From Cohnella sp. CFH 77786 (GTDB lineage: Bacteria > Bacillota > Bacilli > Paenibacillales > Paenibacillaceae): a stretch of DNA of 64,000 bases. Within the stretch, counting starts at the first letter, position 1. Each line of letters begins with the position of its first letter. The translations under genes were made by a program, and so were the position numbers. Shown piece by piece: positions 25,592-35,627 of the stretch. Under the pieces are notes generated by a model, which was not told the origin of the DNA, made no database searches, and saw nothing but the letters and a program-made list of their open reading frames with translations. The stretch lies in the NCBI RefSeq assembly GCF_019400745.1, contig NZ_WJIB01000002.1:124001-188000 (forward strand). Reading direction: 5' to 3'.

Positions 25592-27875
25592 ATGAGTACG
25601 ATGAGCTTGTGGTACCGGAAGCCCGCATCCGAATGGAATGAGGCGCTTCCGATCGGCAACGGGCGTCTTGGCGGGATGGTGTTCGGATATAGCGACCGTG
25701 AACGGGTGCAGTTGAACGAAGACTCCGTCTGGTACGGCGGGCCGATGGACCGGAACAATCCGGATGCGCTGACCTCCCTCGCGGACATACGCCGCATGAT
25801 TGCGGAAGGCAGACTGAGCGATGCGGAGAAGCTGGCCGCCGAGGCCATGTCCGGTACGCCGCTGCAAATGCGCCATTACACGACCCTGGGCGAGCTGTAT
25901 TTGCAATTCGGCCACCGGGAGGTTAGCGATTACCGGCGTTCGCTTGATTTGGAGCGGGGCGTCGGGTCTGTTACATACGAGGCGGAAGGAGTCCGCTATC
26001 GGCGGGAATACTTCGCCAGCTATCCCGCCGGGGTGTTGGCCGTACGCGTGGAAGCGGCCCGGCCCGGTTCGGTTTCGTTCTCGGCTCAACTGTCAAGAGT
26101 GCACAATTATTATGTGGATCAGGTGTCGTCCGTTAACGGCAATGCGATTTTCATGACAGGTTCATGCGGCGGCCGCGGCGGCTCGGACTTCGCAGCCGTA
26201 CTCGCCGCTTTCCCCGAGGGGGGAGCGGTTCGCACGCTCGGCGAATATTTGCATGTCGAGCAAGCGGACAGCGTGACGTTGCTGCTGGCCGCCGCCACGA
26301 CGTTCCGCGAGGCGGACCCGTACCAAGCCTGCATGGATGCGCTCGAGGCGGCATCCGGGATGCCGTATGCCGAGCTGCTTCAGACACACGCGGACGATCA
26401 TGCCGCCTTGTTCCGGCGGGTGGAGCTGCGGCTCGGCGGGGCGGAAGATCGCGAGTTGTCCGGGCTGGCAACCGACGAGCGGCTGCAACGGCTGCGGCAG
26501 GGAGAAGAGGACCATGGTCTGGCGGCGCTGTACTTCCAGTACGGCCGCTATTTATTAATGGCGAGCAGTCGGCCCGGCTCCTTGCCCGCCAATCTGCAGG
26601 GCATCTGGAACGAGCATACGATTCCGCCTTGGGGCGGCAAGTACACGATCAACATTAACGCACAGATGAACTATTGGCCGGCGGAGACGTGCAACTTGTC
26701 CGAATGCCACGAGCCGCTATTCGATCTGATCGAACGGCCGCCGGACGGCAAAAGTGATGTATGGCTGCGGAGGGTTCGCCGCTCACCACAACACCGACAT
26801 TTGGGGAGATACCGCGCCGCAGGACCTCTGGATGCCGGCTACGCATTGGCCGATGGGGGCGGCATGGCTTTGTCTGCATCTTTGGGAGCATTACGCATTC
26901 GGAGGGGACCGGGACCATTTGTCCAGGGCCTATGAGGCGATCAAGGAATCCGTCGAGTTTTTCCTGGACTACTTGATTGAAAATCCGGATGGGATGCTCG
27001 TCACGAGCCCGTCCGTTTCCCCGGAGAATACGTATCTGCTGCCGAACGGCGAATCCGGAACGCTATGCGCCGGACCGTCGATGGACAGCCAAATTCTATA
27101 CGCGTTGTTCCAAGCCTGCATCGAAGCGAGCGAGCTGCTGAGCTGTGACGAGGATTTCCGCTGGAAAGTGAAGGAGACGCTGCGGCGTATTCCGCAACCG
27201 GCAATCGGCAAACATGGGCAGATTCAGGAATGGGCCGTCGATTATGAAGAAGCGGAGCCGGGCCATCGGCATATTTCCCACCTGTTCGCGCTACATCCCG
27301 GAAGCCAAATCACGACGCGCCGCACGCCGGAATGGGCGCGGGCGGCCAGAGTGACGCTCGAACGCAGGCTGGCGCACGGCGGTGGACATACCGGCTGGAG
27401 CCGGGCCTGGATCATCAATATGTGGGCTCGGCTGGAGGACGGCGAGGCCGCTTATGCCAACTTCCTTGAATTGCTTCGGCACTCCACGCTGCCCAATCTG
27501 TTCGATAACCATCCGCCGTTCCAGATCGACGGGAATTTCGGCGGAACGGCAGGCATCGCGGAGATGCTGCTGCACAGCCATGCCGGCGAGCTGCATCTTT
27601 TGCCTGCACTGCCCGGAGCGTGGGCGGACGGCTCGGTACGAGGCCTGCGGGGCAGAGGCGGTTATACCGTGGATTTGCGTTGGGCAGACGGGAAGCTGCA
27701 GGAAGCAGCGCTCGTGACAAGCCTTGGCGGCGCCTGCAGGCTCCGCGTTCCGCATGCGGCGAGGCTTTCCATATACGAACAGGATGGCACTCCTGTCGAT
27801 ACGGCTCGGGTCAATGACGGATGCACCGAATTCATCGCCAAGAAAGATGTTCTTTATACGATTGCTTTAGGTTAA
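25592..27875 (+). pseudogene. GH95 alpha-L-fucosidase-family gene with internal frameshift
   Basis: Two overlapping frames together make one GH95 protein. The first frame (ATG at 25592, MSTMSLWYRKPASEWNEAL) runs correctly to about 26740 (NINAQMNYW, then [10 protein letters not shown]). The second resumes at about 26753 ([18 protein letters not shown]) to the stop at 27875, with the acid motif ([10 protein letters not shown]), [13 protein letters not shown] and the [11 protein letters not shown] Asp. Compared with the intact paralogue at 40852, a few bases are lost around 26740-26755. If real, the protein is cut before the catalytic acid and is inactive. A sequencing or assembly error is the alternative. 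The paralogue has NINAEMNYW where this has NINAQMNYW. Confidence 0.88.
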
Positions 27876-27921
27876 CTTGATCCAATATTGCAAACGATCG
27901 ATCAGGCGCAAGGCCCTTGAT

Positions 27922-28044
27922 GGAAAACCTCCCCCTAATTTCGACGGAATCGGTACTTTCCGCGAAAAACGTTCAATTAGGGAGAGGTTTTCCTTCAATT
28001 TATCGCAATCGGGTACGAACCCGGAAATTAGGAGGAGGTTTTCC
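27922..28044. repeat. three-arm inverted repeat between convergent genes
   Basis: GGAAAACCTCCCCCTAATTT (27922-27941) is followed by two reverse copies, AATTAGGGAGAGGTTTTCC (about 27975-27993) and AAATTAGGAGGAGGTTTTCC (about 28025-28044). The first arm can pair with either later arm. It lies between the GH95 gene and the minus-strand GH5 gene, where a bidirectional terminator would be expected. Confidence 0.75.
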
Positions 28045-28101
28045 CTACAAGTGAAGGCGGGTGCACCTCCCCCGTAATCAACGACTATCGCTTCAAAAAT
28101 A

Positions 28102-29778
28102 TTACATGGGCTTGCCGGTGACGCGATTGCCTTTCAACGAAATCTGGTATTTCACGATTTGACCGCTCCAGAAATGGAACGTGAGGTTGATCGTGCCGCC
28201 GGTCGTTTCAGCGAAGAAAGTCGGCTTAATCGTGATCGTGTTATTCGCATAATCGGGGGTGAATGTGTAGTTGAACTCTTTGTAAGACGTCCAGTTTTGC
28301 GGACCGGCGTTGCCGCCGCTTGCGTATACGGCTTCCATCGTGGCAAGCAGATCGCCGTTGAAGGATGTCGGAATCACCAGCCCGCCCCCGATTGTGCCCG
28401 AAGCTTGCGACTGTACCGGCTTATTGGTGTAACGCACATGGATTTTCCATGCAGGCCCAGCATTAAAATTCGCCGTCAATACCGTCTTCTCACCGAATGA
28501 GCCCGAAGCGTACTTGGCAAGCGCGCTCGCTTTGACCGTCAAGACGCTGCCGCTGAGCGTGTAGTCCGTGCCGGGGCTTAGCGTGGCGGAACCGTCCTTG
28601 AGCGAGACGAAGCTGTTGCCGTTCAAATTCAGGTCGAGGACGGCATCCTGGACAGCTGTACCGCTTTTGAGGAAAATCAAGTCGGTGTTGGCGGTGGACG
28701 AACGGCCCGTCATGCTCTGCATGATGACATTGTAAAGGTCTGGATCACGCCACTGGTAGGTCGTACGGTTAAAGTGCCGGCCGTTGTCCCACAGCATATG
28801 AGTAACGCCCTTCGAGCGGGCATACTGCGTAAAATTTTCGATAAACTTCAGCATCTCGCCATGCTCGGGCACACCTTCACCGGAATCCCAGCCGAGCAGT
28901 CCGTATTCGCCGATGATGACGGGGATCCCCTTCGAGACAAACGCGTTATAGACGCCGTCAATCTGATTCACGATGTGGTCGATCGATGCTTGATCGAACT
29001 TCGTGTATCCCGCAATGTTAACGCTAAAATGCCAGAGTCCGTAATAATGGACGGTCGCAATCAGATTCGGATCGTTCAGTTTCGTAATGGTGGCGTTAAG
29101 CGAATCAAAATAGGTTTGCCCGGAACCCGTATGCAGCGTCGGCAGTACGAGCGGACGGGTGGCATTGCCTCCGCCGGTTCCCCTTACTACATTGTAGAAG
29201 GCCGTGTTCAGTTCATCGAGCAGCGAAAACTGCGTTGCATCGTCCACACCGTCAAAGACCGGTTCGTTAATGCTCTCGAACATAAGATTGTTGGAATGGT
29301 TCTTAAACCGATTGGCGATTTGCGTCCATACCGCCTTATATTCGGCAAGAACGGCGTCGTGATTCGCGGGCATCGTATTGACCCATTGCCACGAGTCGTG
29401 GTGCATGTTGATCATGACATAAAGACCGGCTTGCAGCGACCAGTCCACAATTTGCTGTACCCGGCTCATCCATGCCGGATCGACCGTATAGCCGGGTGCA
29501 GGCCCCGTATGCTGCATCCAGGTCACCGGTATACGAATGCTCTTGAAGCCTTGGGCGGCAATTTGCTGTACAAAAGCCTGCGTGACGACCGGGTTGCCCC
29601 AAGACGTCTCGTCGGCTCCCGTCGCGTCAAGCGTATTGCCCAGGTTCCACCCGGGCTGCATCGCGCTCACATACGACTGCATGGCGGTGGCGGCAGAAGA
29701 CGAAGGCGTGAACGGCAGCAAGGACAACAGCATCGCGACGGCCAGCAGCAGCGATAGGTACGTTTTTTTCATGCTCAT
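28102..29778 (-). CDS. secreted GH5 (subfamily 4-like) endoglucanase/xyloglucanase
   Basis: Exported endo-beta-1,4-glucanase, 558 residues. Signal peptide (1-30), GH5 TIM barrel (about 33-360) with WNLGNTLDA, SIRIPV, MHHDSW, acid/base Glu172 (ESINEPV), VHYYG, and nucleophile Glu291 (IIGEYGLLGW). Then an X2-like Ig domain (about 365-455) and a C-terminal domain like CBM46 (about 460-558, ending in the typical NRVTGKPM). This GH5-X2-CBM46 order is known from Bacillus halodurans Cel5B-type enzymes active on xyloglucan and mixed-linkage glucan. I choose the ATG at 29778 because AAAGGAGAG precedes it. A cre-like site lies about 100 bases upstream. Confidence 0.92.
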   Translation of the reverse strand: MSMKKTYLSLLLAVAMLLSLLPFTPSSSAATAMQSYVSAMQPGWNLGNTLDATGADETSWGNPVVTQAFVQQIAAQGFKSIRIPVTWMQHTGPAPGYTVDPAWMSRVQQIVDWSLQAGLYVMINMHHDSWQWVNTMPANHDAVLAEYKAVWTQIANRFKNHSNNLMFESINEPVFDGVDDATQFSLLDELNTAFYNVVRGTGGGNATRPLVLPTLHTGSGQTYFDSLNATITKLNDPNLIATVHYYGLWHFSVNIAGYTKFDQASIDHIVNQIDGVYNAFVSKGIPVIIGEYGLLGWDSGEGVPEHGEMLKFIENFTQYARSKGVTHMLWDNGRHFNRTTYQWRDPDLYNVIMQSMTGRSSTANTDLIFLKSGTAVQDAVLDLNLNGNSFVSLKDGSATLSPGTDYTLSGSVLTVKASALAKYASGSFGEKTVLTANFNAGPAWKIHVRYTNKPVQSQASGTIGGGLVIPTSFNGDLLATMEAVYASGGNAGPQNWTSYKEFNYTFTPDYANNTITIKPTFFAETTGGTINLTFHFWSGQIVKYQISLKGNRVTGKPM

Positions 29779-29874
29779 AAATACTCTCACTCTCCTTTGG
29801 TTTGAATGGGTTTCGCAGCTTCCCGCATTCATTATGAAGAACGATGCCAGTCACAAACCTCCTTTTCAAAAAAA

Positions 29875-29888
29875 TGTAAGCGTTTACC
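29875..29888 (-). promoter_or_regulatory. CcpA cre-like site upstream of GH5
   Basis: TGTAAGCGTTTACC fits the cre consensus closely. It lies in the leader or promoter of the minus-strand GH5 gene. The 303-base gap to the divergent permease operon otherwise holds only promoter sequence. Confidence 0.65.
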
Positions 29889-30047
29889 GGTTTTTATTTT
29901 AGCAGGCGGCTGCCCCCTTCGATACCTCGATAATTAACTGATTTTTCATGTAAGAATTTGCTATGGTATTTTGGCCGGGCCCACACGATTAATATTGACA
30001 TGAAAACAAGGTGATTCAACAGGGTATGTATCCGCTTACACCGCTTT

Positions 30048-30053
30048 TATAAT
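30048..30053 (+). promoter_or_regulatory. probable -10 of the module 2 transport operon
   Basis: TATAAT 28 bases before the permease start; no good -35, which fits activation by a regulator. Confidence 0.35.
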
Positions 30054-30081
30054 ATTCAACAAGGGAGGAGGACATCTCGGA

Positions 30082-30990
30082 ATGAAAGTCGTAAGAACGA
30101 TCCGTGATCAGAAATACTTGTTGTTGATGTCGTTTCCATTCGTGATCTGGGTTTTTGTGTTCAGTTACTTTCCCTTGTGGGGCTGGATCACGGCCTTTCA
30201 GAAGTACCGCTTCGGCAGGTCATTATTTGATCAGCAGTGGGTGGGCCTGAAGTATTTCCAGGAGCTGTTCCATGACGACCTGTTTTATCAGGTGCTGAGA
30301 AATACGATCGCCATGAGTGTAATGGGATTGATTGCAGGCTTTACCGTTCCGATCCTGTTCGCGGTTCTGCTTAACGAACTCAAAGGCTCATTGTTCAAGC
30401 GTGCCGTGCAAACGATCTCTTATTTGCCTCATTTCGTGTCATGGGTCGTTGTCGCCGGATTGATTACGAAGATGCTTTCCATTAACGGCGGCATCGTCAA
30501 CGAATTGTTAATGAGCCTCCATATCATCGATAGTCCTATCAACTTCATGGCCAAGGGAGAATGGTTTTGGGGGATTGTCACCCTATCCGATCTCTGGAAG
30601 GAGACCGGGTGGAATTCGATTATTTTCTTGGCCGTTATGATGGGCATCGATCCGGAGATGTACGAAGCCGCGAAGGTGGACGGGGCCTCACGGATACGGC
30701 AAATATGGCACATCACGCTCCCTGGGATTAGACCTACCTTCTCAGTCTTGTTAATCCTGTCCATCGGCCATTTGATCAGCACGGGATTCGAGAAACAGTT
30801 CCTGCTCGGCAACCATCTGGTGATCGAGTATTCGCAAGTGCTTGACCTGTATGCCCTGAATTACGGGATCGGGATGAACCGGTATTCCTTCGGAACCGCT
30901 GTCGGGATTTTTAATTCGGCTGTCGCAATTGTCCTGCTGTTGATCGCGAATGGGTTATTCAAAAGATATACCAAGGAAAGTGTTATTTAA
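30082..30990 (+). CDS. LplB-type sugar ABC transporter permease (module 2)
   Basis: Inner-membrane permease, 302 residues, six predicted helices. Contains the cytoplasmic EAA loop that docks to the ATPase (YEAAKVDGASRIRQIWHITLPGI). ATG at 30082 after GGGAGGAGG. Followed 15 bases later by the second permease, then the binding protein; together they make an LplABC-like importer for oligosaccharides. No ATPase gene is present, as is usual when a common MsmX-type ATPase serves many importers. Confidence 0.95.
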   Translation: MKVVRTIRDQKYLLLMSFPFVIWVFVFSYFPLWGWITAFQKYRFGRSLFDQQWVGLKYFQELFHDDLFYQVLRNTIAMSVMGLIAGFTVPILFAVLLNELKGSLFKRAVQTISYLPHFVSWVVVAGLITKMLSINGGIVNELLMSLHIIDSPINFMAKGEWFWGIVTLSDLWKETGWNSIIFLAVMMGIDPEMYEAAKVDGASRIRQIWHITLPGIRPTFSVLLILSIGHLISTGFEKQFLLGNHLVIEYSQVLDLYALNYGIGMNRYSFGTAVGIFNSAVAIVLLLIANGLFKRYTKESVI

Positions 30991-31005
30991 GGAGCGAGTT
31001 AGAAG

Positions 31006-31914
31006 ATGACAGGGCAAACGCGCAGAAGAAGAGCGGCACGGTCCGACAAGATTTTCGACGGTTTGAATCTTCTGATCATGCTGTTCGTAATCACCGTTAC
31101 GTTATATCCTTTTTTGAACGTTCTCGCGATTTCGCTCAACGATTCCAACGACACCGTTAAAGGCGGCATCCATATTTGGCCGAGAGCGTTCACGCTGGAA
31201 AATTACGATACGATCTTCGCGTTCCAGGGATTGATTACCGGCTTTCGCAATTCCGTATTGCGAACGGTCATCGGTACGATTCTGGGACTTCTCTCGGGGT
31301 CCATGCTGGCCTATACGCTGAGCCGCAAAGATTTCATCGCCAGACGGTTCGTATCCATTTTCCTGGCCTTAACCATGTATTTCTCGGCGGGACTCATTCC
31401 ATTCTTCATCTTGATCCGCAACCTCGGGATGATGAACTCCTTCTGGGTTTATGTCCTCCCTGGCTTAGTCAGTGCCTTTAACGTGTTCGTCATCCGTTCT
31501 TTTGTCGACGGGCTTCCGTATTCCCTGCAGGAATCGGCCAAGCTGGACGGCGCCAACGATTTCCGGATCTATTGGAGTATCGTGCTGCCTCTGTGCAAGC
31601 CGGTGCTCGCGACCATCGCGCTGTTCCTGGCCGTTGGACAGTGGAATACATGGTTCGACACTTATTTGTTCAATTCCAATAATGCAAATTTGACAACACT
31701 TCAATTCGAGCTGATGAAAATTTTACAAAGCACGACGTCCGGGAACGAAGCCCAAATTCGCGGGCAGAACTTGCTTGAGATGCAGAGCAAAGTATCGCCG
31801 GAATCGATCAAGATGGCCATTACGATGATCGTTACGGTGCCGATTCTGCTTGTTTATCCTTTCTTGCAACGGTACTTTATCAAAGGGATGACGCTGGGCG
31901 CCGTGAAAAGCTGA
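31006..31914 (+). CDS. LplC-type sugar ABC transporter permease (module 2)
   Basis: Second permease, 302 residues, six helices, EAA loop QESAKLDGANDFRIYWSIVLPLCKP, and the C-terminal RYFIKGMTLGAVK that is typical of this subfamily. Forms the heteromeric channel with the preceding gene. Start at 31006 with GGAGCGAG upstream. Confidence 0.95.
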   Translation: MTGQTRRRRAARSDKIFDGLNLLIMLFVITVTLYPFLNVLAISLNDSNDTVKGGIHIWPRAFTLENYDTIFAFQGLITGFRNSVLRTVIGTILGLLSGSMLAYTLSRKDFIARRFVSIFLALTMYFSAGLIPFFILIRNLGMMNSFWVYVLPGLVSAFNVFVIRSFVDGLPYSLQESAKLDGANDFRIYWSIVLPLCKPVLATIALFLAVGQWNTWFDTYLFNSNNANLTTLQFELMKILQSTTSGNEAQIRGQNLLEMQSKVSPESIKMAITMIVTVPILLVYPFLQRYFIKGMTLGAVKS

Positions 31915-31981
31915 ACTTGGTAAGGCCAGGGCAACCTGTTCGTACAATATATCGAGAATGGAAAGGGGAACCGTATTTCCG

Positions 31982-33721
31982 ATGAAAAGCAGAGTAACCA
32001 AATCTATCAGCCTGTTGATGGCCGCCATTCTGTTCTTGTTTATGGCTGCGTGCAGCAGCGGCAGCAAAAATTCCGAGAGCAGCGGCAGTCCTTCCGCGAG
32101 CACGCCGGCCGAAACCACGGCAACAGGCAGCGAGAAGGCAGACCAATCTCCGATCACCTTCAGCATGTATTCCGCAGCAACAAATGCGAACTGGAACAAA
32201 ATGCAGGATGATGTCGGCAAGGAAATCACGGCCAAGACAGGCGTCTCGCTGGACATCAAATTTTCCTTGGGGGACGATAATCAGGACATTGCGCTCATTG
32301 CTTCGAGCGGCGACTATCCCGATCTGATCGCTCCTGCCGGCGGGGCGGCCACGCTTGTCGACGCAGGCGCCATGCTGGATCTTACCGAATTGATCGACAA
32401 ATACGCGCCGAACATCAAAAGAGTGGCCGGAGAAAACTTGACCCATATGCGCTGGAGCAAGGACGACCACTCGATCTATTTCATCCCTACGCTCGAAACG
32501 ATATCTTCCCCGGAGGTCGAAGGCGTAACGGATGCGGTGGGTCCATTCATGCTGCAGCATGCGGTCGTAAAGGAATTGGGCTATCCGAAAATCCGTACGC
32601 TTCAGGATTTCGAGAACGCGATTAAAACCTACTATGAGAAACACCCCACCATTGACGGCCAGAAAACGATTCCGCTTTCCTTGAACGCCGATGACTGGAA
32701 CATCATCTTCACCGTCACCAACCCGGCATTCATTGCGACGGGCGCTGCCGACGACGGAGAATATTATGTCGATCCCGAGACGAAGGAAGCCACCCTTCAC
32801 TACAAACGGCCCGAAGAGAAAGAATACTTCCGCTGGCTCAACCATATGAACGACATCGGCTTGATCGATCCCGAATCCTTCGTTCAGAAGAACGACCAAT
32901 GGAAAGCAAAAATCGCCAGCGGCCGCGTTCTGGGCATGATTGGCGCAACCTGGCAATTCAACGATGCGAAGCGTTCCTTGATCAAGGAAGGTAAAGCCGA
33001 ACGCACCTTCGGAATATACGATGTCAGTCTTTCCCCGGATATGAAGACACGGGTAAATCAGGTGTGGGCTTTCTCGGGCGGCTGGGGAATCGGCATTACC
33101 AAAGATTGCAAGGATCCGGTACGCGCCATCAAATTCCTTGATTTCCTCGCTTCGGATGAAGGCCAAGTGTTGAACAATTGGGGCGTTGAAGGCAAGCAAT
33201 ATGTTGTAGAGAACGGCAAGCGGGTGATTCCGAAAGAAGTGCTGGACCAAAAAGTCAATAATGCCAACACATTCTTTAAGGAAACAGGAATCGGATCCTA
33301 CGGGTACTCCCTTCGTTACGCGGATGGCATGAAGGATCCGAGCGGAAACTTCTATACCCCGATATTCCCGGAACAGATCGTGAACGAATATACTCCGATC
33401 GAGAAAGAAGTGTTGGCGGCATACGGCAAAACAACCTGGAGGGACATGTTCCCGAAAAGCAGCGAGTTCCCGGTCAAAGAATGGGGCGCGGCGTGGAGTT
33501 TGCCGATTCCGGTCGATTCGGACGCCAACGTCATTGCCGAGAAACTCCGTAAAAACGTCATTTGGAAACGGATTCCGGAAATTATTCTTGCAAAGCCGTC
33601 CGAATTCGACAGTAAGTGGGATGCGTTCATGCAGGAGCTGGATAAAAATGGCGCCGAAAAAATGGAAAAAGATTTTACGAAGTATTTGAAAGAAAGATTA
33701 GAACTTTGGAACGGACAATGA
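31982..33721 (+). CDS. lipoprotein sugar-binding protein (module 2)
   Basis: Solute-binding lipoprotein of the LplA-like class, about 579 residues, with lipobox LFMAAC and a Ser/Gly linker. I start it at the ATG at 31982 (MKSRVTKS) because AAAGGGG precedes it and it gives a clean signal peptide; an ATG at 31958 is in frame. Completes the importer encoded by the two genes before it. Paralogue of 20116-21831. A strong hairpin separates it from the kinase gene. Confidence 0.94.
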   Translation: MKSRVTKSISLLMAAILFLFMAACSSGSKNSESSGSPSASTPAETTATGSEKADQSPITFSMYSAATNANWNKMQDDVGKEITAKTGVSLDIKFSLGDDNQDIALIASSGDYPDLIAPAGGAATLVDAGAMLDLTELIDKYAPNIKRVAGENLTHMRWSKDDHSIYFIPTLETISSPEVEGVTDAVGPFMLQHAVVKELGYPKIRTLQDFENAIKTYYEKHPTIDGQKTIPLSLNADDWNIIFTVTNPAFIATGAADDGEYYVDPETKEATLHYKRPEEKEYFRWLNHMNDIGLIDPESFVQKNDQWKAKIASGRVLGMIGATWQFNDAKRSLIKEGKAERTFGIYDVSLSPDMKTRVNQVWAFSGGWGIGITKDCKDPVRAIKFLDFLASDEGQVLNNWGVEGKQYVVENGKRVIPKEVLDQKVNNANTFFKETGIGSYGYSLRYADGMKDPSGNFYTPIFPEQIVNEYTPIEKEVLAAYGKTTWRDMFPKSSEFPVKEWGAAWSLPIPVDSDANVIAEKLRKNVIWKRIPEIILAKPSEFDSKWDAFMQELDKNGAEKMEKDFTKYLKERLELWNGQ

Positions 33722-33741
33722 TAATATCGTATTGAACGGCT

Positions 33742-33763
33742 GCCGAAGCGACTCTGCTTCGGC
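33742..33763 (+). terminator. intercistronic hairpin after binding-protein gene
   Basis: GCCGAAGC, loop GACTCT, GCTTCGGC, with no T-run. Probably protects the abundant transporter mRNA or partly terminates before the kinase gene. Confidence 0.65.
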
Positions 33764-33809
33764 GGCTTCTATTCGTTCCACAACACCAAGGGGGGAGCGA
33801 TTCCCGAAG

Positions 33810-35627
33810 ATGAGTCGGCTTCTCGTCATCCAGGAGTATTTAAACAATGTCCGAATTAAGAACAAGCTGATCTTATCCTATGTTCTCGTCGTATTTATTC
33901 CCGTACTTATTGTCGGAATCTTCTTGACCGCCCGATATCGGCAGGACGTGATCGAGCAAGCCACCCTGCAAACGATCAACAACGTAGATCGGGTCAAGCA
34001 ACGAATGCTCGATCTGACCCGCGTGCCGACGGCGATATCGAGAAACCTGCAGGCGGACAGAAAATTGATGTATACGGTGAATGCCGAATATCCGACTACG
34101 CTGGACGTGGTGCATGCCTATTGGGACTATTCGAATTTCAAAGAGTATCTCGAGCAGAACAAAGAGATTTCAAGCATCCGGTTTTATACCACGAATCCGT
34201 CTCTTCTCGACAATTGGGAGTTTATCAAGGTAACCGACAAAATCGAAAACGCTTTCTGGTATCGCAATGCGATGAAACAGAACATCGTCCATTGGTTCGA
34301 TCTTGCCGACGAAACGAAAGAGAACAAAAAATATTTGAGTCTGGTACGCAAAATCACCTTCCCGCAATTCCGAACAAGCGGGGTGCTGGTCATTGCCGTT
34401 AACGAGGATCAATTGAATGGGATTCTGCGGCAAGAACCTTTTGATACGATGATCGTGGATGAACAAGGCTTTATTGCCGCGTCCAATCATGCGGCTTGGA
34501 ATCATGCCCACATTTCGGAGCTGCAGCTTGGGAATCAACTGACCGGCAAGCCAACGGGAACTTATCAGATCAAATACAACGGCAAACTTTGCAAAGCGAT
34601 CGTGGAGGATCTGCAGCCGCAAACAAGCGGGATTCATATCATCTCCATATTCGAAATCGACAGCATCGTAAACGAGGCCAAGCATGTCAGCATACTCGGT
34701 TTTCTGATCATCGCGGGCAGTCTTCTGATCGCCATTATCCTCATCTATATGTTCTCGGGCGTCCTCAGCAGAAGAATCCGCGTTCTGAACCGGGAATTGT
34801 ACAAGGTAGGGCTTGGGGATTTGCGAATCATTTCCGAGATCCGGGGAAACGATGAAATCGGTTTGCTGTCCAGGCAGTTCAACAACATGGTAGCCAGCCT
34901 CAGGCGGCTCATGGACGAAGTGGCCGAATCGCAAAGGATCAAAAACCGGCTGGAACTGCGCCAAAGGGATATCAAGCTGAAAATGATGGCGAGCCAGATC
35001 AATCCCCATTTTCTGTTCAATGCGCTTGAATCGATCCGCATGAACGCACACATCAAGGGGCAAGATCAACTCGCATCCGTCGTCGAGATGCTGGGGTTTA
35101 TCATCCGCCGCAACCTCGACATCGGTTCCCGCAATATTCCTTTGGAAGATGAATTGGAAAGCGTGCGCTGCTATTTGGAGGTTCAGAAGTTCCGTTTGGG
35201 AGACGACCGGTTAACGTTCCGCATTCACATGGATCCGAAAGTCGAAGGCCAAGAGTTTCATATTCCTCCTCTCGTGATCCAGCCGCTTGTTGAAAACGCT
35301 GTCGTTCATGGTTTGGACGACGTTGAGCAAGGAGGCAAGATCGATATATCGATCTATAAGTCTGGCGGATTCATTCGGTTTGAAGTGACGGACAACGGCT
35401 GCGGGATTCCGGAAGCGAAACGTAAAGAAATCTTATCTTCTCTGAGCGATATGGAGGAGACGGAAAATTACCGGATCGGACTTCGAAACGTTCACCAACG
35501 GTTGTACATGATGTATGGGGAACCCTGCGGTCTTGTGATCGACACGGAAGAAGGCAAAGGCACGAGAGTGTCTTTCCAAATTCCATTGGGAGGCACGCAA
35601 CTTGGAAACGCAAGCGAAAGCGCTTAA
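33810..35627 (+). CDS. YesM-type sensor histidine kinase (module 2)
   Basis: Sensor kinase, about 605 residues from the ATG at 33810 (a GGGGGGAG site is 13 bases upstream; the frame is open from 33732). Two membrane helices flank a Cache-like extracellular domain; HAMP; phospho-accepting His400 in ASQINPHFLFNALESIRM; HATPase motifs ENAVVHGLDD, DNGCGIP and RIGLRNVHQRL. Overlaps the next gene by 26 bases. Highly similar in layout and sequence to the module 1 kinase, so the two pairs probably arose by duplication. Cross-talk with the other regulators is possible. Confidence 0.93.
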   Translation: MSRLLVIQEYLNNVRIKNKLILSYVLVVFIPVLIVGIFLTARYRQDVIEQATLQTINNVDRVKQRMLDLTRVPTAISRNLQADRKLMYTVNAEYPTTLDVVHAYWDYSNFKEYLEQNKEISSIRFYTTNPSLLDNWEFIKVTDKIENAFWYRNAMKQNIVHWFDLADETKENKKYLSLVRKITFPQFRTSGVLVIAVNEDQLNGILRQEPFDTMIVDEQGFIAASNHAAWNHAHISELQLGNQLTGKPTGTYQIKYNGKLCKAIVEDLQPQTSGIHIISIFEIDSIVNEAKHVSILGFLIIAGSLLIAIILIYMFSGVLSRRIRVLNRELYKVGLGDLRIISEIRGNDEIGLLSRQFNNMVASLRRLMDEVAESQRIKNRLELRQRDIKLKMMASQINPHFLFNALESIRMNAHIKGQDQLASVVEMLGFIIRRNLDIGSRNIPLEDELESVRCYLEVQKFRLGDDRLTFRIHMDPKVEGQEFHIPPLVIQPLVENAVVHGLDDVEQGGKIDISIYKSGGFIRFEVTDNGCGIPEAKRKEILSSLSDMEETENYRIGLRNVHQRLYMMYGEPCGLVIDTEEGKGTRVSFQIPLGGTQLGNASESA

